Shown here one piece after another: positions 45,292 through 57,359 of a stretch of 64,000 bases of DNA; within the stretch, counting starts at the first letter, position 1; the number at the start of each line of letters is the position of its first letter. Both the position numbers and the translations under genes were made by a program. The notes below the pieces were generated by a model, which made no database searches, was not told where the DNA came from, and was given only the letters and a program-made list of their open reading frames with translations. Origin of the DNA: Hemibagrus wyckioides (Eukaryota > Chordata > Actinopteri > Siluriformes > Bagridae); assembly GCF_019097595.1 (NCBI RefSeq), contig NC_080735.1, forward strand, positions 15,763,917 through 15,827,916, written 5' to 3'.

Positions 45292-46500
45292 GGTCTATGA
45301 GGAACGAGTAGCTGTATTACACACAATGTGATGTGTTTAAGTGATATATAAAGAGAGAAAGAGAGAGAAATCACGGGTGTCACGGCGTATTCTATAGCAC
45401 TCAGATAAACACAATAGAAGACGACACTTTCACTATTTTCTCTGTAAGTAACGTCTCAGTGGGTTTTGTTTTTTCACTTGTTGCTCAGAAAATCAACATC
45501 AATGTCTAGGGGTAAAGAATAGTTCTGATTAGAAGCGTGGAATTACAGGGTTTGGTCCGACAGACGGCACGTGCCCTAGAAATGACCCTCTTCGTTTTGT
45601 TCCCCCACAAAAAGCACGGCAAAACAAACGGCACAATAACCTCAGCTCAAGCCCGTAATTACCCCTGCTGTGAATGCTAAACATTTGGCTCCTCGCTATG
45701 TACGCCTATTGGCGTTCCCAAAAGCTTATACAATGTTTTTTTTTCCCCCTCCATCTTTTATTTCTTTATTTTCCCCATCCCTTGAGCGAGGACCTGTCAA
45801 AATTTCCATTACGCCAAATTGTCTTAAATTATGATCATTTTAGATAAGCGTTGACTAAATTTACTGGGGACGGATTAAAAAGAGATGCAAAATTGCCATC
45901 ATTTTCTGGAGATGTGAACTCCTGGCTTTGCTCGTTGGTTCGATATTAAGGAATAGATGAGCGTGAGAGAGCGTCGATCCAGAGAGACGTCTCGCCCGAG
46001 AGATGAACAAAGTGATGACGGATTTTTACAAGCCCAAACCTAATGTGCTTTCTGAGAATATTCAAAACATTTATTCGTGTCATTAGGGATGCTAGTGTTT
46101 AAATTAGTTTCGCAGCAAGCTTTGACAAATAAGAAAGTTCTCTGATAATCACAGCCATAGTCATATAATATGGCAAAATCCACCAAAATAACAAAATAGG
46201 GAAAGGGAAAGATGGTTTCGGGTTAGGCGCTTTGTTTTTTCTAATGAGAAATCCTTAGAAACAGTGTTTATAGCCAAAAGACATTCTAATACTTTTGCTA
46301 TGTTTGCTTTGTAGACACAAATAACTTTAAACAAAGCAAAGCAATGTAACTGGATCCATCATTAGCAGCTCCTGATCAAATTTGATGTATCCAGTTGCAC
46401 TGGTTTCTCGAAATGCAGCCACCCAAATGGATCCAGGAAGCATAGTCAGAGGGTCAGACATTTTTTTTCTCATTTTCTTCCCAATTTGATCTCGTATCAC
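45291..46500. other. Candidate conserved non-coding block
   Basis: 45540-46110 is non-repetitive, with 'cccgtaattacccc', 'aaaacaaacggcacaataa' and 'tgtcttaaattatgatcatt', i.e. homeodomain- and forkhead-like words at ordinary density. A developmental enhancer is possible but not shown. Confidence 0.3.
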
Positions 46501-46619
46501 CACTATATTGACAAAAGTTTTGGGACACCCCTGCAAATCATTGAATTCAGGTGTTGTTTTTCAGGGGTTGGGCTTGGCCCCTTAGTTCCAGTGAAAGGAA
46601 CACTTCCCAACTTTGTGGG

Positions 46620-46893
46620 AACAGTTTGGGGATGACCCCTTCCTGTTCCAACATGACTGCACACCAGTGCACAAAGCAAGGTCCATAAAGACATGGATGA
46701 GTGGGTTTGATGAATTGAGTCCTGACCTCAACCCAAAAACAATATTTTTGGGATGAATTAGAGTGGAGACTGCAAGCCAGACATCAGTGCCTGACCTCAC
46801 AAATGCATTTCTGCATTCAGAATGGTCAAACATTCCCATAAACACAATCCTAAACCTTGTGGAAAGCCTTCCCAGAAGAATTGAACTCCATAT
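46620..46893 (+). pseudogene. Tc1-like transposase fragment, left arm
   Basis: The plus strand reads the second catalytic region (FQHDCTPVHKARSIKTWM), then a damaged SPDLNP-like region near 46723 and the C-terminal end '...VESLPRRIELHIK' near 46860-46895. Frameshifts and a deletion break it. Decayed and inactive. Confidence 0.75.
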
Positions 46894-46939
46894 TAAATTT
46901 ATGTGCATGTAAAGGCAAACATCCTAGCTTTGGACTGGT

Positions 46940-47122
46940 TCAGAATCTCCCCTCTATTTCATGCCAAAGGTGTTCTATCGGGCTGAGGTCAGGACGCTGT
47001 GCAGGCCAGTCAAGTTCCTCCACACCAAACTCGCTCATCCATGTCTTTATGGACCTTACTTTGTGTACTGGTGCACAGTCATGTTGGAACAGGAAGCGGG
47101 CATCCCCAAACTGTTCCTGCAA
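46940..47122 (-). pseudogene. Tc1-like transposase fragment, right arm
   Basis: 60 codons remain open. They contain FQHDCAPVHKVRSIKTWM, with the second catalytic Asp, then FGVEELDWPAQ and RPDLSPIEHLWHEIEGRF with the third catalytic region. This is the best preserved transposase piece in the window. It stops where the two arms of the fold-back meet. Confidence 0.88.
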
Positions 47123-47241
47123 AGTTCAGAGCATTGAAATGTCCAAAATGTCTCGGTATGCTGAATCATTAAGATTTCCTTTCACTGGAAGTAAGGGGTC
47201 GAGCCGAACCCCTGAAAAACAACACCTGAATTCAATGACTT

Positions 47242-47605
47242 GGAGGGGTGTCCCAAAACCTTTGGCAATATAGTGTGTTTCCTCACAAAACACTACCAAC
47301 TGGTGAGAGGAAGAAAGTGATTTTTTAAGACAATATCTCCACCACATCTACTTGCTACTGCTGCAGCACTTTCAGAGGAAAGTGCAACCTACCCTCTTCT
47401 GCATACTTGAGCTTAGAAATGCATCCATCAATCCATTTTCTGTAGCACTTATTTACACTGGGTCTCAGAAAACTCTAGTCTATCCCAATGGACACAGAGA
47501 ACATCCTAGATGTGATTCTAATCCATCACAGAACACAATCACACTCATTCATACACTACAGACAATTACCATATAGAAATCAGCATACAATGTATGTCTT
47601 TGGAC
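47242..47605. repeat. 364-bp direct duplication, copy 1
   Basis: Nearly identical to 50289-50659. It starts inside the right terminus of the fold-back Tc1 ('ggaggggtgtcccaaaac') and ends inside the V-SINE at 'tgtatgtctttggac'. Differences are scattered substitutions and small indels. Confidence 0.92.
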
Positions 47606-47735
47606 TCTAAGGAACCCTGAGAAACCCCTTAAGCACCTGAAGGGAGAACATACAAACTCCACACATAAACATAGAGCTGAAGCAGGAATCAATCCCCTAA
47701 CCATGGAGGTCTGAAGCTGACCACTAAGCCAATGA
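47418..47735 (-). mobile_element. V-SINE, reverse
   Basis: Reverse copy: the 3' end 'ccatc..tccattttctgtag' is at the left. 'gtatgtctttggac', 'gggagaacatacaaactcc' (core) and 'ctgaccactaagcca' (tRNA-like head, A box) follow to the right. Confidence 0.82.
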
Positions 47736-50288
47736 TTAAAGTTTTTATATTCATAGAAAGTATTAAATTGCTATAATTACATATAGTAATTAGTCTGTTT
47801 GCCTGGTCAGTGCAGTGGAATAAGTTTAATCTAAGCTCAGAAGCTCAAGTAATTAGGCCTATCAATAACATCTGTGCCTCAAAGTTATTGACAATTTGGT
47901 TAGATTAAAAAGCACTTAAAAGAAACAATACAAATATTATTGTGCATATTATTGTAATGAGCTTAAATGCTATTTAATTTGGTCTACAGAATTTAAACGG
48001 GTAAACGACTGCAAAAAGTCGGACGCCCTTTTCTAATCAGATCTGGGAAGTCTAGGAAAGACTTTGGGAAATCTATGGAAAAGCTTTCAACCTCCATACC
48101 ATGTGGGCAAATCAGTGAAGTATTTCATGAGTAACATGAAAAAAAAAAGAAAAAAGTCTGGGCTGAATGTAATGCTGTAATGCATTAGGTAGATAATAGA
48201 AAAGTAAATTGTAACCAGGAAGTAGATTAATTGCTTTCATTGTCTACTTGTAAGAGATGAAAAATAAAATGAGTTGGCGTAATTCAATGGCTGGATAGTC
48301 TTGTTATCCACGCTTCTGGAGTTTGGAATAAGTAAATAGCCGCACAGTGGCTGGGGCTCACCTGATGCTGCGTCTCAGAGTTTATTTCTTTCCCAAATGG
48401 AACAGGAAGAAGATGTTCCACGTCATGAAGTTAAGTGACTGGTATTGATAGAAAAAAATGATTACAGTGAATTATACATATATTATACACATATCTATTT
48501 TGTTCTAAGACTTGATGAACTTCAAAAAAGGACTCGAGAAACTTTTGTGGGAAGATTAATCCGCCAAACGAACATGTCTACAAATTTATCTCCTAAACCT
48601 CTTTCATAAACTGCCAGCTTATCGCTAGCCCTGAAAATCCGCTTTCCCTTTCATCAAGCATCATGTCCTTTCCATACACCGCAAGCTGTAGTTAAAAATG
48701 AGGCACGTCCTGAGTAAACAAGAGGTCACTTTGTGAAGGTGATGGCTAATTGGGACGATTTATCACCACACACCGGCCAACTTTGACAACTACATGCTTT
48801 TTCCCCCCACCGTTCATTACAGTTATCTGCGACGAGGGAGCGAAATAGGCTATCTAATCAGCAAATGCAGAAAGAAAAAATGAAGAACAAGGTCTCTTCT
48901 GCTTCTTACTCATATGCGGCAAAACTGAGGCAGAGGCGCTCAAAAAAAATGAGCAAATTTGGCTTGGATAATTGTGGGAAAAAAAAAACATTCAAGATGT
49001 TCAGTTAGTTACTGACTACAGACACAGCCACTCATAATCATTTTCCCCATTTTATGTATGTGTAAAATATTTCTGACATCTTAAACATTGCTTTTAAGGC
49101 ATTAAGGAATTTCAGAGCTGGGGGGAAAAAAAAGCTGTGATGCACTTGAATGAGCCTTCTAAAAGCAAATTTTGTGAAGAGCTCAGCTCTAATGAAAAGC
49201 TATTGTAGTATCAAAGCCCAGAAAGCTTTTAATGTCACTCATTCGGCCCATTACTAAGCGTTTAATAAAGTTTGGCTGAGGCTTGAAGATGGTGTGGAGA
49301 GCAGGCCTGGAGTCCAATAACAAGGTTAGTTTACACCGTGTGCCTGATCCGCGATAAGCCTCAGATATGCTGACGTGCCCTGTACGCTGTAATTTGTCAG
49401 TAAATAAATAGAATTTACTCGGCAGGACTTGCGAAAGGAAAAGTGGACAAATCTGTGATCCGTGTAGAAAGAAAAAAAACTGGTTGTGCTGCAATTACAT
49501 GGAGGTTCATCTTGAAGTTTCACCTTAAATGCATTTGGAGCATCAGGTCTTTCAAATTGGTGGCCAATTCAAAGTGAAGCCGAGTTCAGAGTCAGTCGTG
49601 ATCTGAGATCAAATGAACTGCTTTTCAAACTTGTGTCTTTGCTGTACTTTCCAACATCGAGGCCATATGCAGTGTTATGAATGCTGAATGTAAAACTCAT
49701 ATTTGTGCTGGAATAAAAATCTGTGTTTTGTTTCCCTTATTCCGTTTTTAAAAAAGTGTGATTTTGTTGCTTCCCCATTCAAACATAAGAGCAAATGTGA
49801 CACTTATTCCCTCTTTTTCACTGCAGCCTACAAACATGGCTGTCCTGGACTCATCTACCAGCAACCACCTGAACTCCTATGCTCCCAGTTGCCGTCCTTC
49901 TGATCATGTTTACTTGTGTTTAATTCGTATGATCTCTTACACCTGTGACTTTCACCCAGTTTTTTCTATAATTCCAGTATACTTTCTGCTCTTGACCTTA
50001 ATTTTACCTATCCCTTTTTAAACCAGTTACCTGTAACCAGTAACCTGATTGAACCAGTGCCTGCTGGATCTGTTTGCTGTCCCCTTGTTTATTTATTTAT
50101 TTTTGCATCCAATCTCCAAGTGTCTGTGTTCAAGACAAAGGGCATCTTTTCTTTTCCAGACACCATTTTTCACTAACGTTCAACATCACTTTAATGCAAA
50201 AAATCCAGTGTAGAAGAAAGAATGGTAGAATTGGTGAAAATGTTGGAGTCGAAGTTTCATGATGCACCATGACATTACAAGTTATGAC
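47736..50288. other. Long repeat-poor interval, candidate conserved blocks
   Basis: Apart from short poly(A) runs I recognise no repeats. Two blocks stand out: 48560-48960, and 49140-49640 with 'gcccattactaagcgtttaa' and 'ctgatccgcgataagcctc'. This is the longest stretch here free of mobile elements, which fits constraint but does not prove it. 49820-50080 is pyrimidine-leaning and may be an old retroelement piece. Confidence 0.3.
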
Positions 50289-50659
50289 GGAGGGGTGTCC
50301 CAAAACTTCTGGCAATATAGTGTGTTTCCTCACACAACAACTACCAACTGGTGAGAGTGAAGGAAGAAAGTGATTTTTTAAGACAATATCTCCACCACAT
50401 CTACTTGCTACTGCTGCAGCACTTTCAGAGGAAAACACAATCTACCCTCTTCTGCATACTTGAGCTTCGAAATGCATCCATCCATCCATTTTATGTAGCA
50501 CTTATCTTACACTGGGTCTCATGAAACTGTAGTCTATTCCAATGGACACAGGGAACATCCTAGACGTGATTCTAATCCATCACAGAACACAATCACACTC
50601 ATTCATACACTACAGACAATTACCATATAGAAATCAGCATACAATGTATGTCTTTGGAC
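50289..50659. repeat. 364-bp direct duplication, copy 2
   Basis: 371 bp matching 47242-47605 in the same orientation, 3.0 kb downstream. It holds the end of the Tc1 terminus and the 3' part of the V-SINE only, so both elements are cut at the duplication borders. Confidence 0.92.
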
Positions 50660-50679
50660 ATTGGAGATATTAGCAATTA

Positions 50680-50949
50680 CAGTAGAACCTCAGTGAGTTC
50701 TTAAGGTGAAAATTTGTATTGTGAAATGAATTTTCCCATAAGAAATAATGTAAATGCAGGTAATCCGTTCCAGCCACCCAAAAATATGACCAATATTACC
50801 AATACCGAACGTATGTAAACTGTATGGCTGCTTACAAAGAACTGACCCAAGCCAAGCATTCCATGTCAAGGGTCCTCAATTTGGCCGGCATCCGGTTCGG
50901 TTTGGTTTGTTCGTATGCTGAAAATGCTTTGTATGCTGAGGTTACACTG
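50680..50949 (-). mobile_element. MITE family P1, internally deleted reverse copy
   Basis: Ends CAGTAGAACC and GGTTACACTG with TA at 50678-50679 and 50950-50951. It reads the P1 right end first ('gagttcttaaggtgaaaatt', 'aagaaataatgtaaatgca'), so it is reversed. At 270 bp about half of the element is deleted. Confidence 0.87.
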
Positions 50950-51504
50950 TATGGCATTTTTGGTAGATGGTCTTCTCCAAAGCAAGTTATACAAGTGCTA
51001 TGAAATCTTTATCAGTGAATATGTTGATAATTATTCATTAGATCACAGATTAAGAATACCATCAGTCTAAAATGAAGGTAATATACATATAGAACTTTAA
51101 TGGTCGAAGATCACCTTTACATTTTTAGAAGACATCTGGAAGATGTAGTGTTTGAAGTCAGAGAGTAATTCAGCTGTTTGGATGTCTATGGGAAGTTCAT
51201 TCCACTAACTAAGGTTAGTCTTGATACACACTTTGCTTGTACAATGAGAGATGGTGTAGATGACAAAAGCAGGGGTGTTGATGCCAGTATTAGTTTGCAG
51301 TTTTGGAACTTTGGTGTCACGGTATCAGCCCCAAACACTGGATTTATTGCTGCACACTTGAGCCAATTTGAACACTATGATACCGTCTCTGAACTGCTGT
51401 TGTATTAGTCAACAGAAAGGAATTAGTGCTAAGTCTATAACCATCTCAGCAACTACACTGACCTATTAGTTCCTCAAGAGCTCTTGGTTTATATTTACAT
51501 TTTT
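50950..51504. other. No gene recognised
   Basis: A 76-codon frame (51178-51408) shows no domain. Unrecognised sequence. Confidence 0.4.
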
Positions 51505-51625
51505 ACTGTCCAGGGTCATTCAAATGAGGATGAGGTTCTTTCTGAGCCTGGTTCCTCTCAAGGTTTCCTCCCCATATCATTTCAGGGAGTTTTTCCTCAC
51601 CACCATCACCTCAGGCTTAGATTGG
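51505..51625. repeat. Teleost dispersed repeat, second copy (opposite orientation)
   Basis: 'gagcctggttcctctcaagg' and 'tttttcctcaccaccatcac' are the reverse complement of the 3' portion of the repeat at 36151-36412. Confidence 0.65.
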
Positions 51626-52810
51626 ATATCACCGTAAAGCCTTGTACTCTACAGTACTCTAACCCCACCCTTTTTAGACTTACTCTCTTCTTCACCAGAT
51701 TTCTGACTAACACACCAAAAGCATGTAAGGTCACAATCATATACCATCTTCTATTCACGTAAACAGAGGTCTTGAAGTTTTGCTGAATATCCAAAAAAAA
51801 AAAAATCCAAGGCAAGAAATGCTGTATCCTGTGTTTTATTTAAATTCCCGATGATATCAACGCACGCATTCTGTGCATGTCCTTCCCATGGGTTATCGCT
51901 GGTGCTCTTCGGCTGACTCACCTCGCATTATCTCGGTTAATTACAATTGCCATGTGCCCCATAGCCCAGAGTCTTTGAAATAGAATTACCTTGAGAAGGT
52001 TATTTATCCAGGAGCATTGGTATTCCAGGGAGAACCCTGCCGTTTCTGAGCGTCTGACAGCCTCTTATCTCTGCCGGTTCATCAACAGGTGTTCGCTGTC
52101 AGCGTGGTGTGATCAAAATGCACGGCGGAGCGTTCACACACCTAACTCCGTTTACTCAGATAGATTAGAAAGTGTGTGCTGGGACAGCAAAGTAAAGTGT
52201 AACTTCTGAAGAAAAAAAAAACTCAAATAAACTTTCTTTCTGCAGACACAAGTTCAGGAAAATAACTGGATGCTTGAAGTCATTTCAAGACTGGAAATCT
52301 TCCACATATCCAGTGTCTGATGTCCATATTTGAAAGCATCCGATGTCTGGTTTGGAAATTACCCATAAGGATTTTTTCAATAGGGTTAATTACATTGACT
52401 GTCACATCTCAGCAGGCAGACATTTTATTTAGAGAAGAACAACTCTTGAGGTGAGACTTCCCTCCAGTTCTGATGCTTTACAATGCAATTTATTTTAATA
52501 AAATACCACAAAATGTGTTTAATTTCAGATATTTTAATATTTCAGACAGCATCAGGAGTAGATACAGTGAAACTGGTGTAAGTTCTACCTGATTATGAAA
52601 TTTGCCAAATTCTAAATTGATTCCTATTTTCCATCTAATACTCCAGTCCCGTCACGAGTCACTGCTGTGGGGAGCTGGTAACTAGTCGGTTGAAGGCAGG
52701 CTGAATGTACTTTTTTTTTAGCTTGCAAATATTTAACATTGGAAGAACCTTTGAGAGAATATTGTGAACTCTTGAAAATGAAAATATTGGCCAGAATTCA
52801 TTTGCAGAAA
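51626..52810. other. No gene; candidate conserved block
   Basis: 51830-52000 is non-repetitive with 'attatctcggttaattacaa' and CpG words; 52000-52200 is GC-moderate. No splice-supported exon. Confidence 0.3.
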
Positions 52811-53095
52811 CAGCCATCCATCTACTTAACCTGCTCAGGGTCACAGAGAACCTGGAATCAATCCTGGGGGGACTTGGGGTACATGACAAAGGACACCCTG
52901 GACTGCACACACACACATGTTTATACACTACAAACAATTTAGAGATGTCAGTCAGCCTTCAAAGCATCTCTTCGGACTGGGGAGGAAACTGGAGAACCCA
53001 GAGGAAACCCCTGAAGTATGCAAACTCGGCCCATGCAGGACAGAGGCAGGACTCAATCCCTCAACCTCAGAGATGTGAGGCAAAGACTGTTCATC
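52811..53095 (-). mobile_element. V-SINE, reverse, diverged
   Basis: Left end 'cagccatccatctacttaac' is the reversed 3' tail. Then 'cactacaaacaattta', 'ggaggaaactggagaaccc' (reversed core) and 'catgcaggac', 'caacctcagagatgtgagg' lead to the degraded head. Confidence 0.75.
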
Positions 53096-54349
53096 TCTAA
53101 GATTGTAGCACAGCAAATTCATTTGTGACCCAGAATAGATTTGTTTTCAGACGATTTAAACAAAGGGTCATTTTAAACTGGACAAACCTCCCAGACATTA
53201 CATCATCTTTGAAAATAAGGCAGCTTATTGAGCTATAAGATTCCTTGTAAGTATGATTTATGACTTTGCACATTTATTGCTCAAAATGTGTTAATTTCTT
53301 GGCTGTTAATTGCACTGTGCTTTGAACAATTTCTTTCTGTTGATTATTTAAGTAGAAAAATGGGCAGAATCTGTTTTTTTCCCCCTCTCCTAAAGATGAC
53401 TAGATGACTTTCTCTTTGACTTTTTGATTAAATGGATGGATGTCACTCTTAGGACTTGCCTGAATTTGTTTAATGATGACGCTCCTCCGTTTCCCATTTT
53501 ATTAACTGCACTGTTAAATTCTCAAACGATTTCTGCCGCCTTGTTTGTCGCAGAAATGCAACCACAGCACTCTGTACTCCCATAAACAGCATGCACACTG
53601 TAAGTTGCATTCCAGATAAAAAAAATAAAAAATAAAAACTCAAAGTAGCTGGAGGGAGCTTATTTTTCAAACAGCGTTTCTGTGGGAGGTCATTTACCTC
53701 ATGAGCCCTGTTGCATATTACATCCAATCATCAGCTCCTGCCCTTATCTCCCAGGGACGGGCCGCGGCGTGCATCTATTTTCATTATTCACAAGATTTAT
53801 CGGCGCTCAAGTGTTAATCGTTCGCATATGGCTTAGTGGGGTCGTGTGAGTCTCTTGGTAATGGAGAGCTGTGATCACATTGATGGCCTGTGAGGTCTGA
53901 TGGATTACATCCTCCACATCCTTACAGCAGCGTGAATCGGGTGACTGTGAGATGTATATTGACTCACAATTCTTGCTCAGCTGCAGGTTAGTCTCTTGAG
54001 ACTCATTTCATTCAGTGCCGTTGCTGAACGGTGTGTTTTTTTTTTTTTTATCAAAACAAGAAGCAAATTTCTTCACATTTCTGAAAGGACAAAGGAAATC
54101 AATGCTTTTCTGGAAATAAAAAAAACCCTCTTACATAGTGCTAATTACAAAAGAGCTGCAGTTTGATCATTTACTCATAAAGTACCATTTAATTTTTTTT
54201 TTTTTTCTTTCGTTTTTTATAATTACATTCTCACATCTGCTCCAGTCACAAAAGTGTAACAAGGCTCTGGAAAATACTTTCATTCATTTACAAATTCTCA
54301 CAACCACCCGAGCGATTTGCTTAATTTTTCTTAATCTTTTTTTTTTCTA
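53096..54349. other. No gene; candidate conserved block
   Basis: 53690-53960 combines GC-rich and AT-rich words ('gggacgggccgcggcgtgca', 'tattcacaagatttatcgg') without repeats and could be a conserved element. Poly(T) runs at about 54038 and 54197. Confidence 0.3.
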
Positions 54350-55917
54350 AACCCATGGTTCTCAAAGTGGGGTCCCAAGGTCCCAATGGTCCTCGACCAT
54401 TTTTAAAGTTGTTCTAGTTATTAACCTCTTTGTCTGGTGACTGAGATTACTTCTAACCTTGATAAACCCCAAAACTGGAAGGACTCTAAATATTTATTCA
54501 ACTAGTCTCATTCCAAATAAAAAGCTCTACATACTAAAGAGAACTGAATTATACACTCTTAAACACCGAGTCAGTATTTTATTCACAGGGAATAAAATAC
54601 ACACAATGAAATGTTTTTCACACTTAAAGGTGTCCCTTTAGTGTGAGAAAGTTTGAGATTTATACCACCAGTGATTTTACTAAACAAGTGGCATAATTTA
54701 GCTGACGGTAGTTAAAGCACCAATAACAAAACCTATTTTTGAGGCTGAAGAGAGAGACAGAATGAAAAACAAACTCTATGAGCAATCGATTTCAGGTTCG
54801 AAATAATTCGCCTCTTTTGCTGCGAGGCAATTACTGTCCATTCAGTTGCTTTACTCACAATTCCTCAAGCAAATTGGTGCTTTAACTGAGTTATAAGGTA
54901 ATATGTGTGCTAGTCGATGTCAGGTGTTTGCTGACCGAAATTGGTGCCTCTGTGCTTGTTCATTTTACCTGCAATTACTGCGCATTGTTCATGCAAAGCC
55001 AACTAGACATTTAACTGTAAGAAATTGGATAGGAGAGAGCAAACAGCTGCTTTTGTACTAAAAAGAACTGTAAAGAAAACAGCAGTTCTTTCTTAGCAAA
55101 AGCCTCAGCTTATATATATATATAGGGTATAAAACTTTCTGAATTTGTATTTTGTTTTTTTTCCAAAATTCCAAAGTTTTTTGTGCTTTTTTTTATTTAT
55201 GATGAAACTTGATAAGTGTTTTTGTGCTTTTTTGCATACAAATTACTTGAGTGGGTGAGAAATCACAAGCTTCTTTAAATTCCCACTAGTGAAGACATAT
55301 GTAATGACTATCTAGCTGTACTCATGCTCCATGCATGTGAAATAAAGTTAGCTTTGGCTGAATGTTTGCTGTGATGATGTCACATGATGTTATATATTCA
55401 AATTGCAAGCTCCTCCAAATATCTAGGTTTTTTTGGTGATCAAGAAAATCATCGAAACCGGAAGAGAGTGTTTAAAGATGGTTTAAAAACCATGGAATCC
55501 AACCTATAAATATGCATGCTGATACAGTGCTGATGAATGCTCCAATCTGACTGGTCTGAAGCGTTGACCTTAATCCTTCTATAGTGAGGAATTGCCCAAG
55601 ACTTGTTTGGTGACATTTTGGGACTAAGCATTTACGTAGCATTATTGGAAGAAGTCTCAGTGTGAAGTTTTAGAATGGGAAAATCTTCAGGAAGGCTGGC
55701 TTTGTGGTTTATGATTTCTCTTTAATTTAAATTATTGTCTTATTAAGTACTTTTAGCTAAACAGGAAAGACTCTTGAGAGCTGTTATATTATAAGAACTG
55801 ATTTGTTAAGTTTGCCGATTTTTCACAGCATTAAATGTAACTTTAAATGGTTACAAAATGTGTTTGTTAATTTAATAAATTGTAATCATTGGCAAATTGC
55901 TATGATATAAATAATGT
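54350..55917. other. No gene; weak hAT-like sequence
   Basis: 'ggttctcaaagtggggtcc' at about 54358 recalls hAT-type termini, and 'gaaagtttgagatttata' at about 54646 is a possible decayed opposite end. The match is too weak to call an element. A short TA run lies at about 55113-55124. Confidence 0.3.
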
Positions 55918-56031
55918 GGAATAAAATATTGTGCTGTTATTGGAAACTATTCAACGTCATGGTGCTAACAGTAATGTAACTCAATCATTATTAATTTTCC
56001 AATAACAGCAGGCCTTGCCGTGTTTTGCTCC
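55918..56031. repeat. Imperfect hairpin element (MITE-like)
   Basis: The perfect 15-bp arms 55932-55946 and 55996-56010 ('tgctgttattggaaa' and complement) extend outward with mismatches through 'ggaataaaata' and 'gtgttttgctcc'. Arms total about 30 bp around a 49-nt loop. Confidence 0.7.
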
Positions 56032-56226
56032 TTAATTAACGTGGGATATAAGTCCATTGCTTTGAGCTCAGCTTGTTGAGGAAATGTGTGTCAGGATCAT
56101 TTCCACTTCCATAGCACTCCCTATTAAAACATTTTAATGAGCTCTCAGTTTCCAACAGTCAACAGCAAGCAGAAATTCTTCCCCGGAAGTGCAAAGGTTA
56201 GGGTTTTTACATGTCCTTGAGCAGGA

Positions 56227-56368
<142 letters not shown>

Positions 56369-56483
56369 GGGGTTGAAATACCACTTGCAGAGAAATGATG
56401 CAATTTTCTATTGATTCATTCTTAGTGAGAGATCTTGAAATTCTTGAAATTCACAAGGCAGTGCTGAAATCAGCTGTAGATTA

Positions 56484-56484
<1 letters not shown>

Positions 56485-56523
<39 letters not shown>

Positions 56524-56640
56524 CAAGAGAGAAAGAGAACAAGTGAGAGAGAGGAAGAGAGGGGAGGAGAGAGAGATAAGAGAAAGAGAGAGAAAAAGAA
56601 CAAGTGAAAGAGAGGAAGGGGGGAGAGCATGATAGAGAGT
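56485..56640. repeat. GA-rich degenerate array
   Basis: (GA)n at 56490-56518 followed by AGAGAAAGAG and GGAAGAGAGG variants. Confidence 0.9.
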
Positions 56641-57157
56641 AAAAGAGAGTCACTCAGGCATGAGAAGGTATACAACGGCTGCATTACTCCTGACATTTGG
56701 AGGCTATTGTTTTTCACAGCTCATAAGGCAGACGAATCAAAAAGGTGACTTTTTAGACCTGTAGCCATAAACAAATGTTGCTGCTGTTTTTCTTTCGGTT
56801 TAGTGCTTTTGTAGATCAGAACCGTGAAATTCTATATTGAAAACCTAGATTTTGTATATAGTTATATTTATTGAATATTATATGTGGATATAATAAATAT
56901 GATAACTACAGTAACCGTAACCTCTACAGTACTAGCAGCTAAAGTTCATTCCCAAAACAAGATTCCCACACAGCCTCTAACTCACAAATCCATATGTAGC
57001 CTGTGTTTATGATGAGTAAGGAATAAGACATGACAGTGTGTACTGATAATAAGGGTAAATAAAGGTACATAATCAGGGGTCAGCTCATGTGACCTGATGA
57101 GAAGCGGGATTACTGTTAGCACTCGAAAGCTGTTTACAGTCTAATAACATCATGTCC
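56641..57157. other. No gene recognised
   Basis: AT-rich, unrecognised. Confidence 0.42.
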
Positions 57158-57359
57158 TACACTGTAAAAAAAAAATTGTAAAAAAACAGAAATATTCCGA
57201 CAGCTGGGGTGCCAATAATATTTTGTAAAATAACAGGAAAAAAACATCTTGTAAAATTAAAGTAATTTCCCATTATTAAAATACAGTTTTTTGCTTTAAT
57301 TTTACATGAGATATTGTGTATTTTTGTTTGGCTTTTAATGTTTAAAGAACAAAATTTTG

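Larger units (their letters stand above)
46501..47275. mobile_element. Fold-back Tc1/mariner element: two opposed partial copies
   Basis: Both ends read inward from CACTATATTG.CAAA and continue into the same 5' transposon sequence ('gaattcaggtgttgtttttc', 'ccagtgaaaggaa', 'aacagtttggggatg', 'ttcctgttccaacatgactg'). The left copy is on the plus strand and runs to about 46895. The right copy is on the minus strand and runs from 47275 back to about 46940. An ordinary Tc1 element has inverted repeats only at its ends, whereas here coding sequence is also inverted. Confidence 0.85.

Noticed and set aside
46857..47273. 138-codon plus-strand frame
   Set aside because: It is the antisense of the right-arm Tc1 transposase remnant.
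54350..54670. hAT-type MITE
   Set aside because: Possible ends are too diverged and no 8-bp target duplication could be found.
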